From NCBI GenBank assembly GCA_038120765.1, contig JAYOMI010000002.1, positions 1-64,000 of the forward strand: 64,000 bases of DNA, in the 5' to 3' direction. Positions 53,006 through 62,341 of the stretch are shown here, in pieces (within the stretch, counting starts at the first letter, position 1; each line of letters opens with the position of its first letter). Origin of the DNA: CAXBCP01 sp038120765. GTDB taxonomy: Bacteria; Pseudomonadota; Alphaproteobacteria; MPNO01; UBA830. The translations under genes and the position numbers were made by a program. The notes beneath the pieces are model-generated. The model was not told the DNA's origin, did not search any database, and saw only the letters and a program-made list of their open reading frames with translations.

Positions 53006-53506
53006 ATGAAATCGTATATGAAACTTCTGGCCCTGGCCGTTTTGCTGATGGCGCCGATGCCGGTGCAGGCACAGGCAACGCCATCGCCCACCCTACCTGC
53101 AATTGGCGGCGACACACTCGTCGGCAAAGCGGACATTGTCGACGGCGATACGATCGATATCTCCGGCAGGCGGATCGATCTTTTCGGCATCGACGCGCCG
53201 GAGAAGGACCAGCTCTGCGAGGCCGCCGGGCAAAAATGGTCCTGCGGCCAGAATGCGACCTTCGGCCTGTCGGCGATCGTCGAGCGCCAGTGGGTCCATT
53301 GCCGGATCGTGACGACCGATACCGACGGGCGCATCGCCGCAATCTGCCGGCTTGCGGGCACCAACGGGCCGGATATCAATGCCGCGATGGTGCGTCAGGG
53401 ATGGGCCGTCGCCGACAGGCGGCCCCCGGCACCGTACCTGGCGGAGGAAAATGCCGCCCGGGCGGCCAAAGCCGGCATCTGGGTCGGCGAGCGACGGGCG
53501 CGGTAG
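53006..53506 (+). CDS. Secreted thermonuclease (SNase-like) family protein
   Basis: 166 residues. Signal peptide about 1-24 (LMAPMPVQAQA). SNase fold features VDGDTIDISG, GIDAPEKDQLC and VRQGWAVADRR. Conserved Cys residues may form disulfides in the periplasm. It could degrade nucleic acids, but similar proteins without all catalytic residues are common. Confidence 0.85.
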   Translation: MKSYMKLLALAVLLMAPMPVQAQATPSPTLPAIGGDTLVGKADIVDGDTIDISGRRIDLFGIDAPEKDQLCEAAGQKWSCGQNATFGLSAIVERQWVHCRIVTTDTDGRIAAICRLAGTNGPDINAAMVRQGWAVADRRPPAPYLAEENAARAAKAGIWVGERRAR

Positions 53507-53528
53507 GCATAGCTCCCAGGACCGGCCC

Positions 53529-54362
53529 CTAAGACTGGCCTCCGCTGCAATTGATCACGTCGCCCGTCACGAAGCTCGCATCGTCGGACGCCAGAAAGGC
53601 GACGGCGGCCGCGTGTTCGTCCGGTACGCCGCGCCGTCGGAGGGATTGCTGGGTGCGGATGTCGGCCACCATTTCGCCGCGGAATTCATCGGCCTGTGCC
53701 TGCGCCAGGTCCTCCGCCATCACGCCGCCGCCGAGCGACAGCCGCGAGGTGATCCTGTCCGGAATATCGGTGCCGCCCGGCGAAACCGTGTTCACGCGTA
53801 TACCGTAGCGCCCGTATTCCATGGCAATCACCTTACCCAGCGTCAGGATACCGCCCTTGCTCGACGCATACGGCGCGCGGTAGAGGCCGCGCACGGACTG
53901 CGAGCCGATATTGATGATGGAGCCGGCCTCCTGTTCCATCATGATCGGCAGCACCGCCCGGCACCCCCACAGCGTCGGCAGCAACGAGCGGTCCAGTTCC
54001 AGACGTATCTCTTCCTCGGTATAGAGATGAAACGGTTTGATCCAGATCGTGCCGCCAACATTGTTCACCAGCACGTCGATCCGGCCGAACGCGTCGACCG
54101 CCGTCGCCATCATTTCTTCCGCGCCCGAGAACGTGGAAAGATCGACAATCGACATGACCGCATCGACGCCGTGCGCGCGCAGTTCTTCGGTCGTCTGGGT
54201 GGCGCCTTCCTCGACGCGGTCGGCAACGACGATTTTACCGCCTTCCTGACCGAGCCGGCGGGCGATCGCCCGGCCGATGCCCTGCCCCGCTCCCGTCACC
54301 ACGCAGACCTTGTTCTCCCGCCGGCGCGCGCCGGCCGCTCTGGGATCGAGTTCGTCAGCCAT
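53529..54362 (-). CDS. SDR, BenD-like diol dehydrogenase
   Basis: 277 residues. TGAGQGIG binds NAD, the catalytic Ser is in NIGSQSVRG and Tyr-x3-Lys in YASSKGG. Overall resemblance is to 1,6-dihydroxycyclohexa-2,4-diene-1-carboxylate dehydrogenase (BenD). It follows a ring-hydroxylating oxygenase by 72 bp on the same strand. Together they could form a dihydroxylation and rearomatisation route; the ring substrate is unknown. Confidence 0.82.
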   Translation of the reverse strand: MADELDPRAAGARRRENKVCVVTGAGQGIGRAIARRLGQEGGKIVVADRVEEGATQTTEELRAHGVDAVMSIVDLSTFSGAEEMMATAVDAFGRIDVLVNNVGGTIWIKPFHLYTEEEIRLELDRSLLPTLWGCRAVLPIMMEQEAGSIINIGSQSVRGLYRAPYASSKGGILTLGKVIAMEYGRYGIRVNTVSPGGTDIPDRITSRLSLGGGVMAEDLAQAQADEFRGEMVADIRTQQSLRRRGVPDEHAAAVAFLASDDASFVTGDVINCSGGQS

Positions 54363-54434
54363 GTTTTTCTCCGTTGATTTTCTGATTGTCGCTCCGATCG
54401 CGCCGCGGCCGGGAGCATGCTGTTCACCGCCGTA

Positions 54435-55730
54435 TCAGATCGACGTATGGGCGACGCCTTTTTTCACCTTCATCGGCTCCCCCGGCGCTTCGGTGAAAGG
54501 TATGTCGCGGGACAGTTCGAACGAGGCGGACCGCACGGCCTGGGAGGCTTCATCCAGTCCGGGCGGCGTTTTACCTTTTTCGAGCCCCAAAGCCGCATCG
54601 TGCAACTGGCGGCGCACCATGAAGATCGCCTTGTCCGTCATCACCAGGTTCTCGCGGCTGCGGTCGGAGATGCGCCCCATGCTCTCCTGCAGGGAGGCAT
54701 CCTGCATGGCGATACCCCTGACGCCGCTGAACGTCTTCCCCGCTTTCTGCGCGGCGCGGTCCATCATGTAGTCGTTATCGCGGTTCATCACCGGGCGGAA
54801 GGTCCCCGGTATCAACTGCACGTGGAGGCTGCCGCCGTCGCGCATGACGCCGAGCTCCAGCGCGTTCAGGGGCCGCGACGGATGGTAGGAGAATGTCCAC
54901 GCAAAGCAGTTCTCGTCGTCGATCGGCACCCAGGCATGACCGTGCAGGGGGTTGTCGCCGTAGGGCGGCACGATCGTGTACCACGGCATGATCCACGGCG
55001 TGATCCGCCAGTAATAGTTTTCCGGTCCCGCATTGCGGCGCACGCCGATATTCAGCCCGCCCGGCGATTCGACGACGTCGAATTTCGGCGTCAGATCGGA
55101 CAGGTGATAGTCAGAACCCTTCGATCCGTGATGCAGCAGATCGCTGCGCAACTCGCCGCTGTGCAGAAACGCGACATGGCTGGAATCGATCCCGCCTTCC
55201 AGCGCCTGCAGGTAGTTGCATTCCTCCAACCGCTTGGAATGATAACGCTGATCCGCAGGCACGGTCGTCCATTCGAAGGCGGGCGGCGACGGCTGATCTT
55301 CGGGCGGCCCCATATACGTCCAGACGATCCCGCCGCGTTCCACGCAGGGATAGGATTGCAGCGCGACTTCGTCGCAGAAGCGGCTTTCGGGCGGCTCCGA
55401 CGGAATTTCCAGGCATTTCCCGCTGACGTCGAATTTCCAGCCATGGTAGGGACAGCGAATGCCCGATTCCTCGTTGCGCCCGAACCAGAGCGACACGCGC
55501 CGGTGCGCGCAGAATTCTTCTATCAGGCCGATCCGGCCCTCGCTGTCGCGGAAAGCGATCAGGCGTTCGGACAGCAGTTTGACGCGGACGGGCGGTCCGT
55601 CCCTCTCGGCCACTTCCTCGGAAAGCAGGAAGGGTATCCAGTATCGGCGGAACAGGTTTCCCATCGGGGTGCCGGGACCGGTTTCGGTTACCAGCATGTT
55701 CCTTTCATGTGTCAGCACGGATTCACCCAT
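54435..55730 (-). CDS. Aromatic ring-hydroxylating dioxygenase alpha subunit (Rieske, phthalate-type)
   Basis: 431 residues. Rieske ligands CAHRR...CPYHGWKFD, and a mononuclear-iron segment EGGIDSSHVAFLHSG with two His. Size and layout match the phthalate 4,5-dioxygenase-like oxygenases. No beta subunit or reductase is visible in the window. It is probably co-transcribed with the BenD-like SDR. Confidence 0.9.
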   Translation of the reverse strand: MGESVLTHERNMLVTETGPGTPMGNLFRRYWIPFLLSEEVAERDGPPVRVKLLSERLIAFRDSEGRIGLIEEFCAHRRVSLWFGRNEESGIRCPYHGWKFDVSGKCLEIPSEPPESRFCDEVALQSYPCVERGGIVWTYMGPPEDQPSPPAFEWTTVPADQRYHSKRLEECNYLQALEGGIDSSHVAFLHSGELRSDLLHHGSKGSDYHLSDLTPKFDVVESPGGLNIGVRRNAGPENYYWRITPWIMPWYTIVPPYGDNPLHGHAWVPIDDENCFAWTFSYHPSRPLNALELGVMRDGGSLHVQLIPGTFRPVMNRDNDYMMDRAAQKAGKTFSGVRGIAMQDASLQESMGRISDRSRENLVMTDKAIFMVRRQLHDAALGLEKGKTPPGLDEASQAVRSASFELSRDIPFTEAPGEPMKVKKGVAHTSI

Positions 55731-56376
55731 CCTCCTGCGCGTGGCGCGCTTTTCTATTTATGACCTGCAGCCCCCCGCGGGACCGGGGAGGGGCAGTATA
55801 GAACGCCTCGGCAGGAGCGACTATTCCGAAGGTGGTCCGGATGCGGGCGGAAACGTCATTCTGCAAAGCCATTCCCGCCAAACAGAGCGCCACCTATGAT
55901 CTAGATAGATTTTTCACTTAGAAAAGATTCAACCTCGAAAATAATCACGGGAGAATAATAATATTTTCTTTATGATTAAAAATTATTTATTCCAAATTTT
56001 TTGTAAAATATTAATCTTAAATGGAATTAAACAAAACGAGATATATTTTTCTTTTTGAGATAAATGTTAATTATAATTCGTAAATTTTAATTTTTCATTA
56101 AAAAATAGGGAGATTTCATATTTTATTATAAAAAATAATTACAAAAATTTACAATAAATATGGCAATTCAATCTCATTAACATAGTGTGGTTAACAACGA
56201 TTTGGCGTTCCAGGGGTCGATTGTATTGGAACGTGGTTAATCCATCGATAGTCGTTGGCAGACGCTGTTGATGGATGGTCTTGTAACCAGTCTGCATATC
56301 TCACCCCCGCCATACGAAACCGACAATGCGCCCGGTTACCGGGCATCGTTCGCGATTGTAGTGAGGAGCTGGCGCA
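55731..56376. other. Intergenic region with a very AT-rich island (about 55915-56190)
   Basis: No gene is seen in this 646-bp gap. Counting by hand, 55921-56160 contains 39 G/C in 240 bases (about 16%), in a surrounding sequence of about 60-65% GC. It consists of runs of A and T without obvious direct repeats or long ORFs. It sits just upstream of the GAF-PAS-kinase gene. Possible roles are silencer or architectural-protein binding, a strongly bent promoter or an acquired remnant; none is proven. Confidence 0.7.
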
Positions 56377-58837
56377 GTGACTGACTTTCCACCCGATGAA
56401 GCGGCACGCATCGCTGCGCTGGACCGATATGCCGTCCTCGACACGCCCCCCGAACAGAAATTCGACCGCATCACCAAGCTCGCCCGGGACATTTGCGAAG
56501 CGCCGATTACCCTGATTTCGCTGGTCGATACGGACCGCCAATGGTTCAAATCCCGTGTCGGGCTGGAGGCGACGGAAACTCCTAGAGACATTGCTTTCTG
56601 CGCCCATACGATTCTCCAGGACGATCTGTTCATTGTCGCGGATGCGACAACCGACGACCGGTTCCGGGATAACCCGCTGGTTACGGGTCATCCCCATATA
56701 CGTACCTATTTGGGGGCGCCGCTGATAACGAGAAAGGGCTACCGGGTCGGAACGCTGTGCGCGCTGTATCCCGAGGTCCGGCAGATTCCCGACACATGGA
56801 AGGAACATATCACGGCCCTTGCCGCGATCGTCTTTGACGAACTGGAACTGCAGGTCGCCTTGCGCGAGGCCGAAACCGCCGTTTCGGTCGCCGAGGAGAG
56901 CGAGGTGCGGTTTCGTGACCTGGTTGATGCCTCGGGAGAATATGTTTGGGAAACCGACGAAAATCATCGTTACACCTATCATTCCGATAACGGATCAAAT
57001 CGTCGTTTTACTTCTTCTCAGCTTATCGGACGGGCGCGATGGGAATTGCCCGATGTCAAAATAGATGACGCGCAGTTTGATGATCTCAGAAAGACGCTCG
57101 ACGAGCACCGGCCTTTCCGGAATTTCGAGTATTTTTTCATCGATCGAGAAGGGCAGCGCCAAGACCGGCGTGTGACTGGAACCCCTGTTTTTACCAAAGA
57201 CGGCAACTTCAGGGGCTATCGCGGGACAGTGACAGATATCACACATCAGGTGCGAATAATCGAAGATCTGAAAGCCGCCATCGCAGTTGCCGAGGAAAGC
57301 GAAGCGCGGTTCCGGGGAGATCGCCGAGGCGAGCGGAGAGTGGATTTGGGAGACAGACGCCGATCATCGTTTCACCTATGTCTCGCAGAACACCCAGCAA
57401 ACCGTCTTTCCGCATTCCGTGCTGATCGGCCTGAAACGCTGGGAACTCCCGCCTTTTCGTGCCAATAGTTCACAATTCGACAGCCATCGCGAGGTACTGG
57501 CAAGACATGAACCGTTCCGTCACTTCGAATATCACTATGTCGACGAAAACGGCCGGCGCCAGCACCGGCAGATAAGCGGGAATCCCGTCTTCGACAGGGA
57601 TGGAAACTTCACCAGCTATCGCGGTACGACCACCGATATCACGGATCAGATCGAAAGGATCGAAGAGCTGAAAGCCGCGAGAGTCGCTGCGGAACAGGCA
57701 AATACCGCGAAATCGGAGTTCCTCGCAAATATGAGCCACGAGCTGCGGACGCCGCTGAACGCGATTATCGGCTTCTCCGACCTGATGTTGAACGCCTCGC
57801 CGGGCGCATTCACTCAACCGGTATATCGCGAATACACGTACGACATCAAAAAATCCGGCCAGGACCTCCTGAGAATCGTCAATGACATACTTGATCTGTC
57901 GAAGGTCGAGGCCGGGCAGTCCGAGCTCAACGAAGCGCCCGTCAATATCCCCATGATCGTCCGGACGATCATCCAGCGCCTGTCGGTTCAGGCGGAAAAG
58001 GCGGACCTCACGGTATCGACCCTTTTCGCGGACGACCTGCCGTTTCTTTTGGGCGACGAGCTCAAGCTGGGACAAATGCTCACCAATCTGATAGCGAATG
58101 CGATCAAGTTCACGCCCTCACACGGGATGGTAACGATAGCCGCCAATTTCTCGGCGGAGGACGGTCACATCATCCGGGTCTCCGATACGGGAATCGGCAT
58201 CGCAAGCGACGATATCGAGCGAAACCTGGCGCCTTTCGAGCAAGCGGATTCAGGCCTCAGCCGGAAATACGAGGGCACGGGTCTCGGCCTGCCCCTGACG
58301 GTCTCTTTCGCCGAAATGCATGGGGGTTCGCTCAAGCTAATCAGTACGGTGGGTGACGGCACGACGGTGGAAATGCGGTTTCCCGCAGCGCGCGCCATAC
58401 TCAAAGGTCCTATGGCAAACGACCGCGCCCTGACCCTGGACCAGGCGATGCAACTGATTTCGACGCAGGAACTCGCACGGTCCTGTGTCATCACGGACCC
58501 GAACCTGCCGGACAACCCGATCGTTTACTTGACGCCCGAATTTGAAAAAATGACAGGCTATTCCCGGTCGGAGATTATCGGCCGGAACTGTCGTTTCCTC
58601 CAGGGCCCGCTCACGGACCCGGACTCGGTCGCCGTTATCCGCCACGCGCTCGAGAATATCCTGCCGGTAAAAGTCCGGATCGTGAATTACCGGAAAGACG
58701 GCAGTCAGTTCCTCAATCACGTATCGATCAGACCCACGCTTGATACCAACGGAAATGTAGCCGCTTTTGTCGCCGTACAATCGATAACCGATCATGCGGG
58801 GCCCATCACAGGGCCCGAAGAGCATTCCGACTCCTGA
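56377..58837 (+). CDS. GAF-PAS-PAS-histidine kinase with C-terminal LOV domain (frameshifted in this sequence)
   Basis: Starts at GTG with GAGGAG eight bases upstream. In order: GAF (about 25-165), PAS (about 180-300), a second PAS, HisKA (SHELRTPLNAIIGFS), HATPase (LIANAIKFTP, DTGIGI, GTGLGLPL) and a LOV/PAS domain. The LOV domain has GRNCRFLQG, the photoactive Cys, NYRKDGSQFLN and AFVAVQ, all FMN contacts of functional LOV domains. Two frames are joined by one extra G in the G-run 57314-57317: removing one gives EARFREIAEASGEWIWETD, matching the first PAS. No membrane helix and no attached receiver domain are seen. Confidence 0.88.
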
Positions 58838-59094
58838 TCGCCCGCGCCGATTCATGGACAGCGCGGCGATCGCCGCAGCACTTCTGCACATTGCCGGCCT
58901 CGAAGAGTGGCGCGGAGAAAGTGCGGCGCATCATCCCTTCGGGTGCATGGGGTTGTTTTTTTGTGTTTGTTGTTTTCGACCGCAAGAAACGACACCGACG
59001 ATCCCGCGCCGAAGTCGAAGGAGGGCCGGATGCAGCGAAAAAAGAGAATGATAAGAACAATGACGGAGGATCGGGAAAGGTCCCAACGAAAAAT

Positions 59095-59170
59095 TGGTGG
59101 AGCCGAGGAGGATCGAACTCCCGACCTCAGCGTTGCGAACGCTGCGCTCTCCCAGCTGAGCTACGGCCCC
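59095..59170 (-). tRNA. tRNA-Ala(CGC)
   Basis: 76 nt including an encoded CCA. Acceptor GGGGCCG pairs with CGGCUCC and contains the G3-U70 pair that identifies alanine tRNA. D-arm GCUCAGCUGGGAGAGC, anticodon stem CAGCG/CGCUG around loop UUCGCAA (anticodon CGC) and T-arm GGGAGUUCGAUCCUCC are normal. Reads GCG codons. Confidence 0.97.
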
Positions 59171-59368
59171 ACCGTGCCGGTCCCTTTCAGGGCCGGGCGG
59201 GGCGGATAATGGTTTCGGGACCCCTGTCTGTCAAGCAGTCAGAAAGGGTTTCGAAAGGATTTGAAGACACGCTCGCCGCTTGCGTCCGAATCGCGGCATC
59301 GCTAGGCTCCCGCGACCGCTTCGCACGCTCTCGAAGCCCCGGAAACCACGGAAAACACGGAATTCGAC

Positions 59369-59647
59369 ATGACCGCCGTCCTGAATCTGATCGACAACGT
59401 TGTCTCTCTCTATATCTGGATCCTGTTTCTCGCCGTGATCGCGAGCTGGCTGATCAACTTCAACGTGATCAACACATCGAACCGTGTCGTCTATATGATC
59501 GTGGACACGCTTTACAAGCTCACCGAACCGGCGCTGCGCCCCATCCGGCGTCTGCTGCCGAACATGGGCGGGCTGGATCTGTCGCCGGTGGTGCTGATCC
59601 TGCTGTTGTATTTCATCCGCGATCTCATTTTCGATTTCGCCCGCTAG
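59369..59647 (+). CDS. yggT: YggT family membrane protein
   Basis: 92 residues, two hydrophobic segments (about 13-30 and 68-88) with the loop LTEPALRPIRRLLPNMGGLDLSPVV typical of YggT. It is linked in other bacteria to osmotic shock or cell division; function is unclear. It is 52 bp upstream of folD. Confidence 0.9.
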   Translation: MTAVLNLIDNVVSLYIWILFLAVIASWLINFNVINTSNRVVYMIVDTLYKLTEPALRPIRRLLPNMGGLDLSPVVLILLLYFIRDLIFDFAR

Positions 59648-59699
59648 AACCTGTTTCCGGCGATCGTCCTCCGGGGCGCAGCCGGCAACCGGCACGGGT

Positions 59700-60623
59700 A
59701 TGACGACAGAAAGCACGGGAATGTCCGAGGCAGAACACGCGACAAAACGTATTGACGGCAAGAGCTTCGCCGAACGCCTGCGCGCCCGCGTCGCGGAAGA
59801 AACGGCAAAGCTGAAAGCCGGCCATGGGATCGTCCCGGGTCTCGCCGCGGTGCTGGTCGGGGAAGATCCGGCAAGCCAGGTCTATGTGCGCAACAAGAAC
59901 AAGCAGACCGTCGAAACAGGCATGAATTCGCTGGGCGAAACGCTCCCCGCCGACACCTCGCAAAAGGATCTGCTGGCGGTCATCGACAAACTGAACCGCG
60001 ACCCCGCCGTCAACGGTATTCTCGTGCAGCTTCCCCTGCCCGATCAGATCGATCCCCATGCCGTGATCGACGCCATCGATCCGGCCAAGGACGTCGACGG
60101 GTTCCACCTTCGGAATGTGGGCCTTCTGGCGACCGGGCGCGGCGGGATGGTGCCGTGCACGCCGCTCGGCTGCCTGATGCTGCTTGAAGACCGGCTCGGC
60201 GACCTTACAGGATTGAACGCGGTGATCGTCGGGCGGTCCAATATCGTCGGCAAGCCGATGGCGCAGCTTCTGCTGTCGGCCGACTGCACGGTGACCATCG
60301 CCCATTCGCGCACCGCCGACCTGCCGGCCGTCTGCCGGACGGCGGATATCCTGGTCGCCGCCGTGGGGCGTGCGCAGATGATACGGGGCGACTGGATCAA
60401 ACCGGGGGCGACGGTCATCGATGTCGGTATCAACCGGGTGCCGGCCGCCGAGGAAGGCAGGATGCGGCTTGTCGGCGATGTCGCCTTTGACGAAGCGGTC
60501 GAGGTCGCGGGCGGGATCACGCCGGTGCCGGGCGGCGTCGGGCCGATGACCATCGCCTGCCTGCTGCGCAATACGCTGGTCGCCGCCTGCATCCAGAACG
60601 GAATTGACGTTCCCGATATCTGA
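59700..60623 (+). CDS. folD: Methylenetetrahydrofolate dehydrogenase/cyclohydrolase
   Basis: 307 residues. YVRNKNKQTVETGM contains the catalytic Lys, GRSNIVGKPMAQLL the NADP site and PVPGGVGPMTIACLL the C-terminal signature. It interconverts methylene-, methenyl- and formyl-tetrahydrofolate. ATG at 59700 is used; one at 59721 is also possible. Confidence 0.96.
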   Translation: MTTESTGMSEAEHATKRIDGKSFAERLRARVAEETAKLKAGHGIVPGLAAVLVGEDPASQVYVRNKNKQTVETGMNSLGETLPADTSQKDLLAVIDKLNRDPAVNGILVQLPLPDQIDPHAVIDAIDPAKDVDGFHLRNVGLLATGRGGMVPCTPLGCLMLLEDRLGDLTGLNAVIVGRSNIVGKPMAQLLLSADCTVTIAHSRTADLPAVCRTADILVAAVGRAQMIRGDWIKPGATVIDVGINRVPAAEEGRMRLVGDVAFDEAVEVAGGITPVPGGVGPMTIACLLRNTLVAACIQNGIDVPDI

Positions 60624-60675
60624 TAACCCAGTATAATCGGGCTGCCTCCCGTCGCAACAGCAAGACGACGCCGAC

Positions 60676-61371
60676 ATGCCTGCCGACTATCTGCCTCTGC
60701 TGATCGCAAGCCTTGCCTTTACCGTCGGACATTTCCTGATGTCGTCCGCGCCGATACGCGGACCGGTGGCCGGTGCGATCGGCGACGGACCGTTTCGGAT
60801 TGTCTATTCGGTTCTGATGATCGCCGCCCTCGTCTGGATGATCAACGCCTACAACGCAGCCCCGGTTCATCGCATCTGGGATGTGGGCCTGCTGGGCCCA
60901 CCGGTGATCCTGATTCTGATGTATTTCGCGGTCTTTTTCTTCCTGTGCGGCATCACGACAAAAAACCCGACACTGATCGGCATGGACGCGCTGCATCACG
61001 AGGCCGCCCCCGGCAAAGGCATCTACGCCATTGTCCGCCACCCCATCCTGGCCGCGTTCTCGCTCTGGTCCGGGGCGCATCTGTTCGTGCGCGGCGATGT
61101 CGCGGCCATCCTGTTTTTCGGCGGCTTCTGGGTGCTGGCGACGTTCGGCATGATGCATATCGACGCCCGCCGGCGCGCCAATGCCGACAATGCATGGCGG
61201 GCCTTCGAAGCCGGTACGGGCAGAACCCCGTTCAAGGCGATCCTTCAGGGACGCCGGTCACTGGTGATGAGCGATGTCGGCTGGTGGCGGGTCATACTGG
61301 CCACCGTGCTCTATTTCACGTTCCTGTATCTGCACGAAAACGTCTTCGGGATGAACCTTTTCCCGGTCTGA
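60676..61371 (+). CDS. NnrU family membrane protein
   Basis: 231 residues with about six or seven hydrophobic segments and the family segment MYFAVFFFLCGI, then GIYAIVRHPILAAFSLWSGAH. NnrU proteins are named from nitrite/nitric-oxide reduction clusters but are widespread; no denitrification gene is here. It lies 52 bp after folD. Confidence 0.87.
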   Translation: MPADYLPLLIASLAFTVGHFLMSSAPIRGPVAGAIGDGPFRIVYSVLMIAALVWMINAYNAAPVHRIWDVGLLGPPVILILMYFAVFFFLCGITTKNPTLIGMDALHHEAAPGKGIYAIVRHPILAAFSLWSGAHLFVRGDVAAILFFGGFWVLATFGMMHIDARRRANADNAWRAFEAGTGRTPFKAILQGRRSLVMSDVGWWRVILATVLYFTFLYLHENVFGMNLFPV

Positions 61372-61376
61372 CCGCC

Positions 61377-62341
61377 TCAGTTTTCGATCTGTGCTGCCGC
61401 TTTTGCAGCACGGTTGCGCCGGGCCTCCCGCAGGGTGATGTAATAGCCGGACACGAAAATGATCACAGCGCCGGCCCAGGTCCAGATATCGATAAACTCC
61501 GCAAAGAGCACAAATCCGAACAGGGCGCCGAGCGGCAGACGCAGGAAGTCGAAGGGCATCACGGCGCTGGCGTCGGAATGCTCGAACGCGCGCGCCTGGC
61601 AGAAATGGGCGGACCAGCCGGACAACGCCATCACCGCCAGGGGCAGGGCGTCGGACCAGTCCGGCGCCACCCACAGGAATGCCGCCGGGATCGCGGTCAG
61701 GGGCAGCATCATCACGTTCAGCCAAAACAATTTGGATTGATTTATTTTTGTCTGTGATATCGNNNNNNNNNNTTCAGCCAAAACACGGTGACGGCGGGCG
61801 AATCCGTGCGGGTGAGAATTTTGACGCTGGACCAGGCGCCGGCATAGAGGGCCGAGGACAGGACCACCAGCATGACCGGCAGGTCGATCTCGATCACGCC
61901 CGGCCGGATGATCACCATCGCGCCGGCGAATCCGATCAGGGTCGCCCCCCACCGGTGAATGCCGACGGATTCCCGCAGCACCAGACCGGCGGCGATCGTG
62001 GTGAACAGCGGGATCAGGAATGTCAGGGCGATTGCCTGCGCGACCGGAATATCGGCAAGCGCGTAATACAGCGTCGCCATGGCGAACAGCGCGAACAGGG
62101 TCCGCACCACGTGCAGCGGCAGCTTGTCCGTCTTCAGCGTCCCGAACCCGAAGCGCGAGACCAGCGGAATCACCAGCAGGATACCGATCAGTGCCCGGAA
62201 CAGGACGATCTGGAATGCATCGAACTTCCCGTCCATATAGCGGACGCTGGTCATCATGAAGGCGAAGCTGATCGCCGTCAGGATCGCCCAGAATGCACTG
62301 CGAAGAAACTGCGATGGCGGGGCAGAACCCCCTGCCGTCAT
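61377..62341 (-). CDS. EamA/DMT family transporter (contains assembly artefact)
   Basis: A two-repeat, roughly ten-helix drug/metabolite transporter split by 10 N at 61763-61772. The upstream part ends DSPAVTVFWL and the downstream part resumes NVMMLPLTAIPAAFLWVA. The 13 bases TTCAGCCAAAACA occur on both sides, and collapsing them removes 32 AT-rich bases plus the Ns and gives one frame of about 300 residues. Its start overlaps the argG stop by ATGA (62338-62341). The exported solute is unknown. Confidence 0.87.
61731..61772. other. Assembly artefact: AT-rich contig end plus 10 N
   Basis: TTCAGCCAAAACA is present at 61719-61731 and again at 61773-61785. The intervening 61732-61762 is far more AT-rich than the surrounding DNA and does not belong to the EamA frame. 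Confidence 0.75.
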
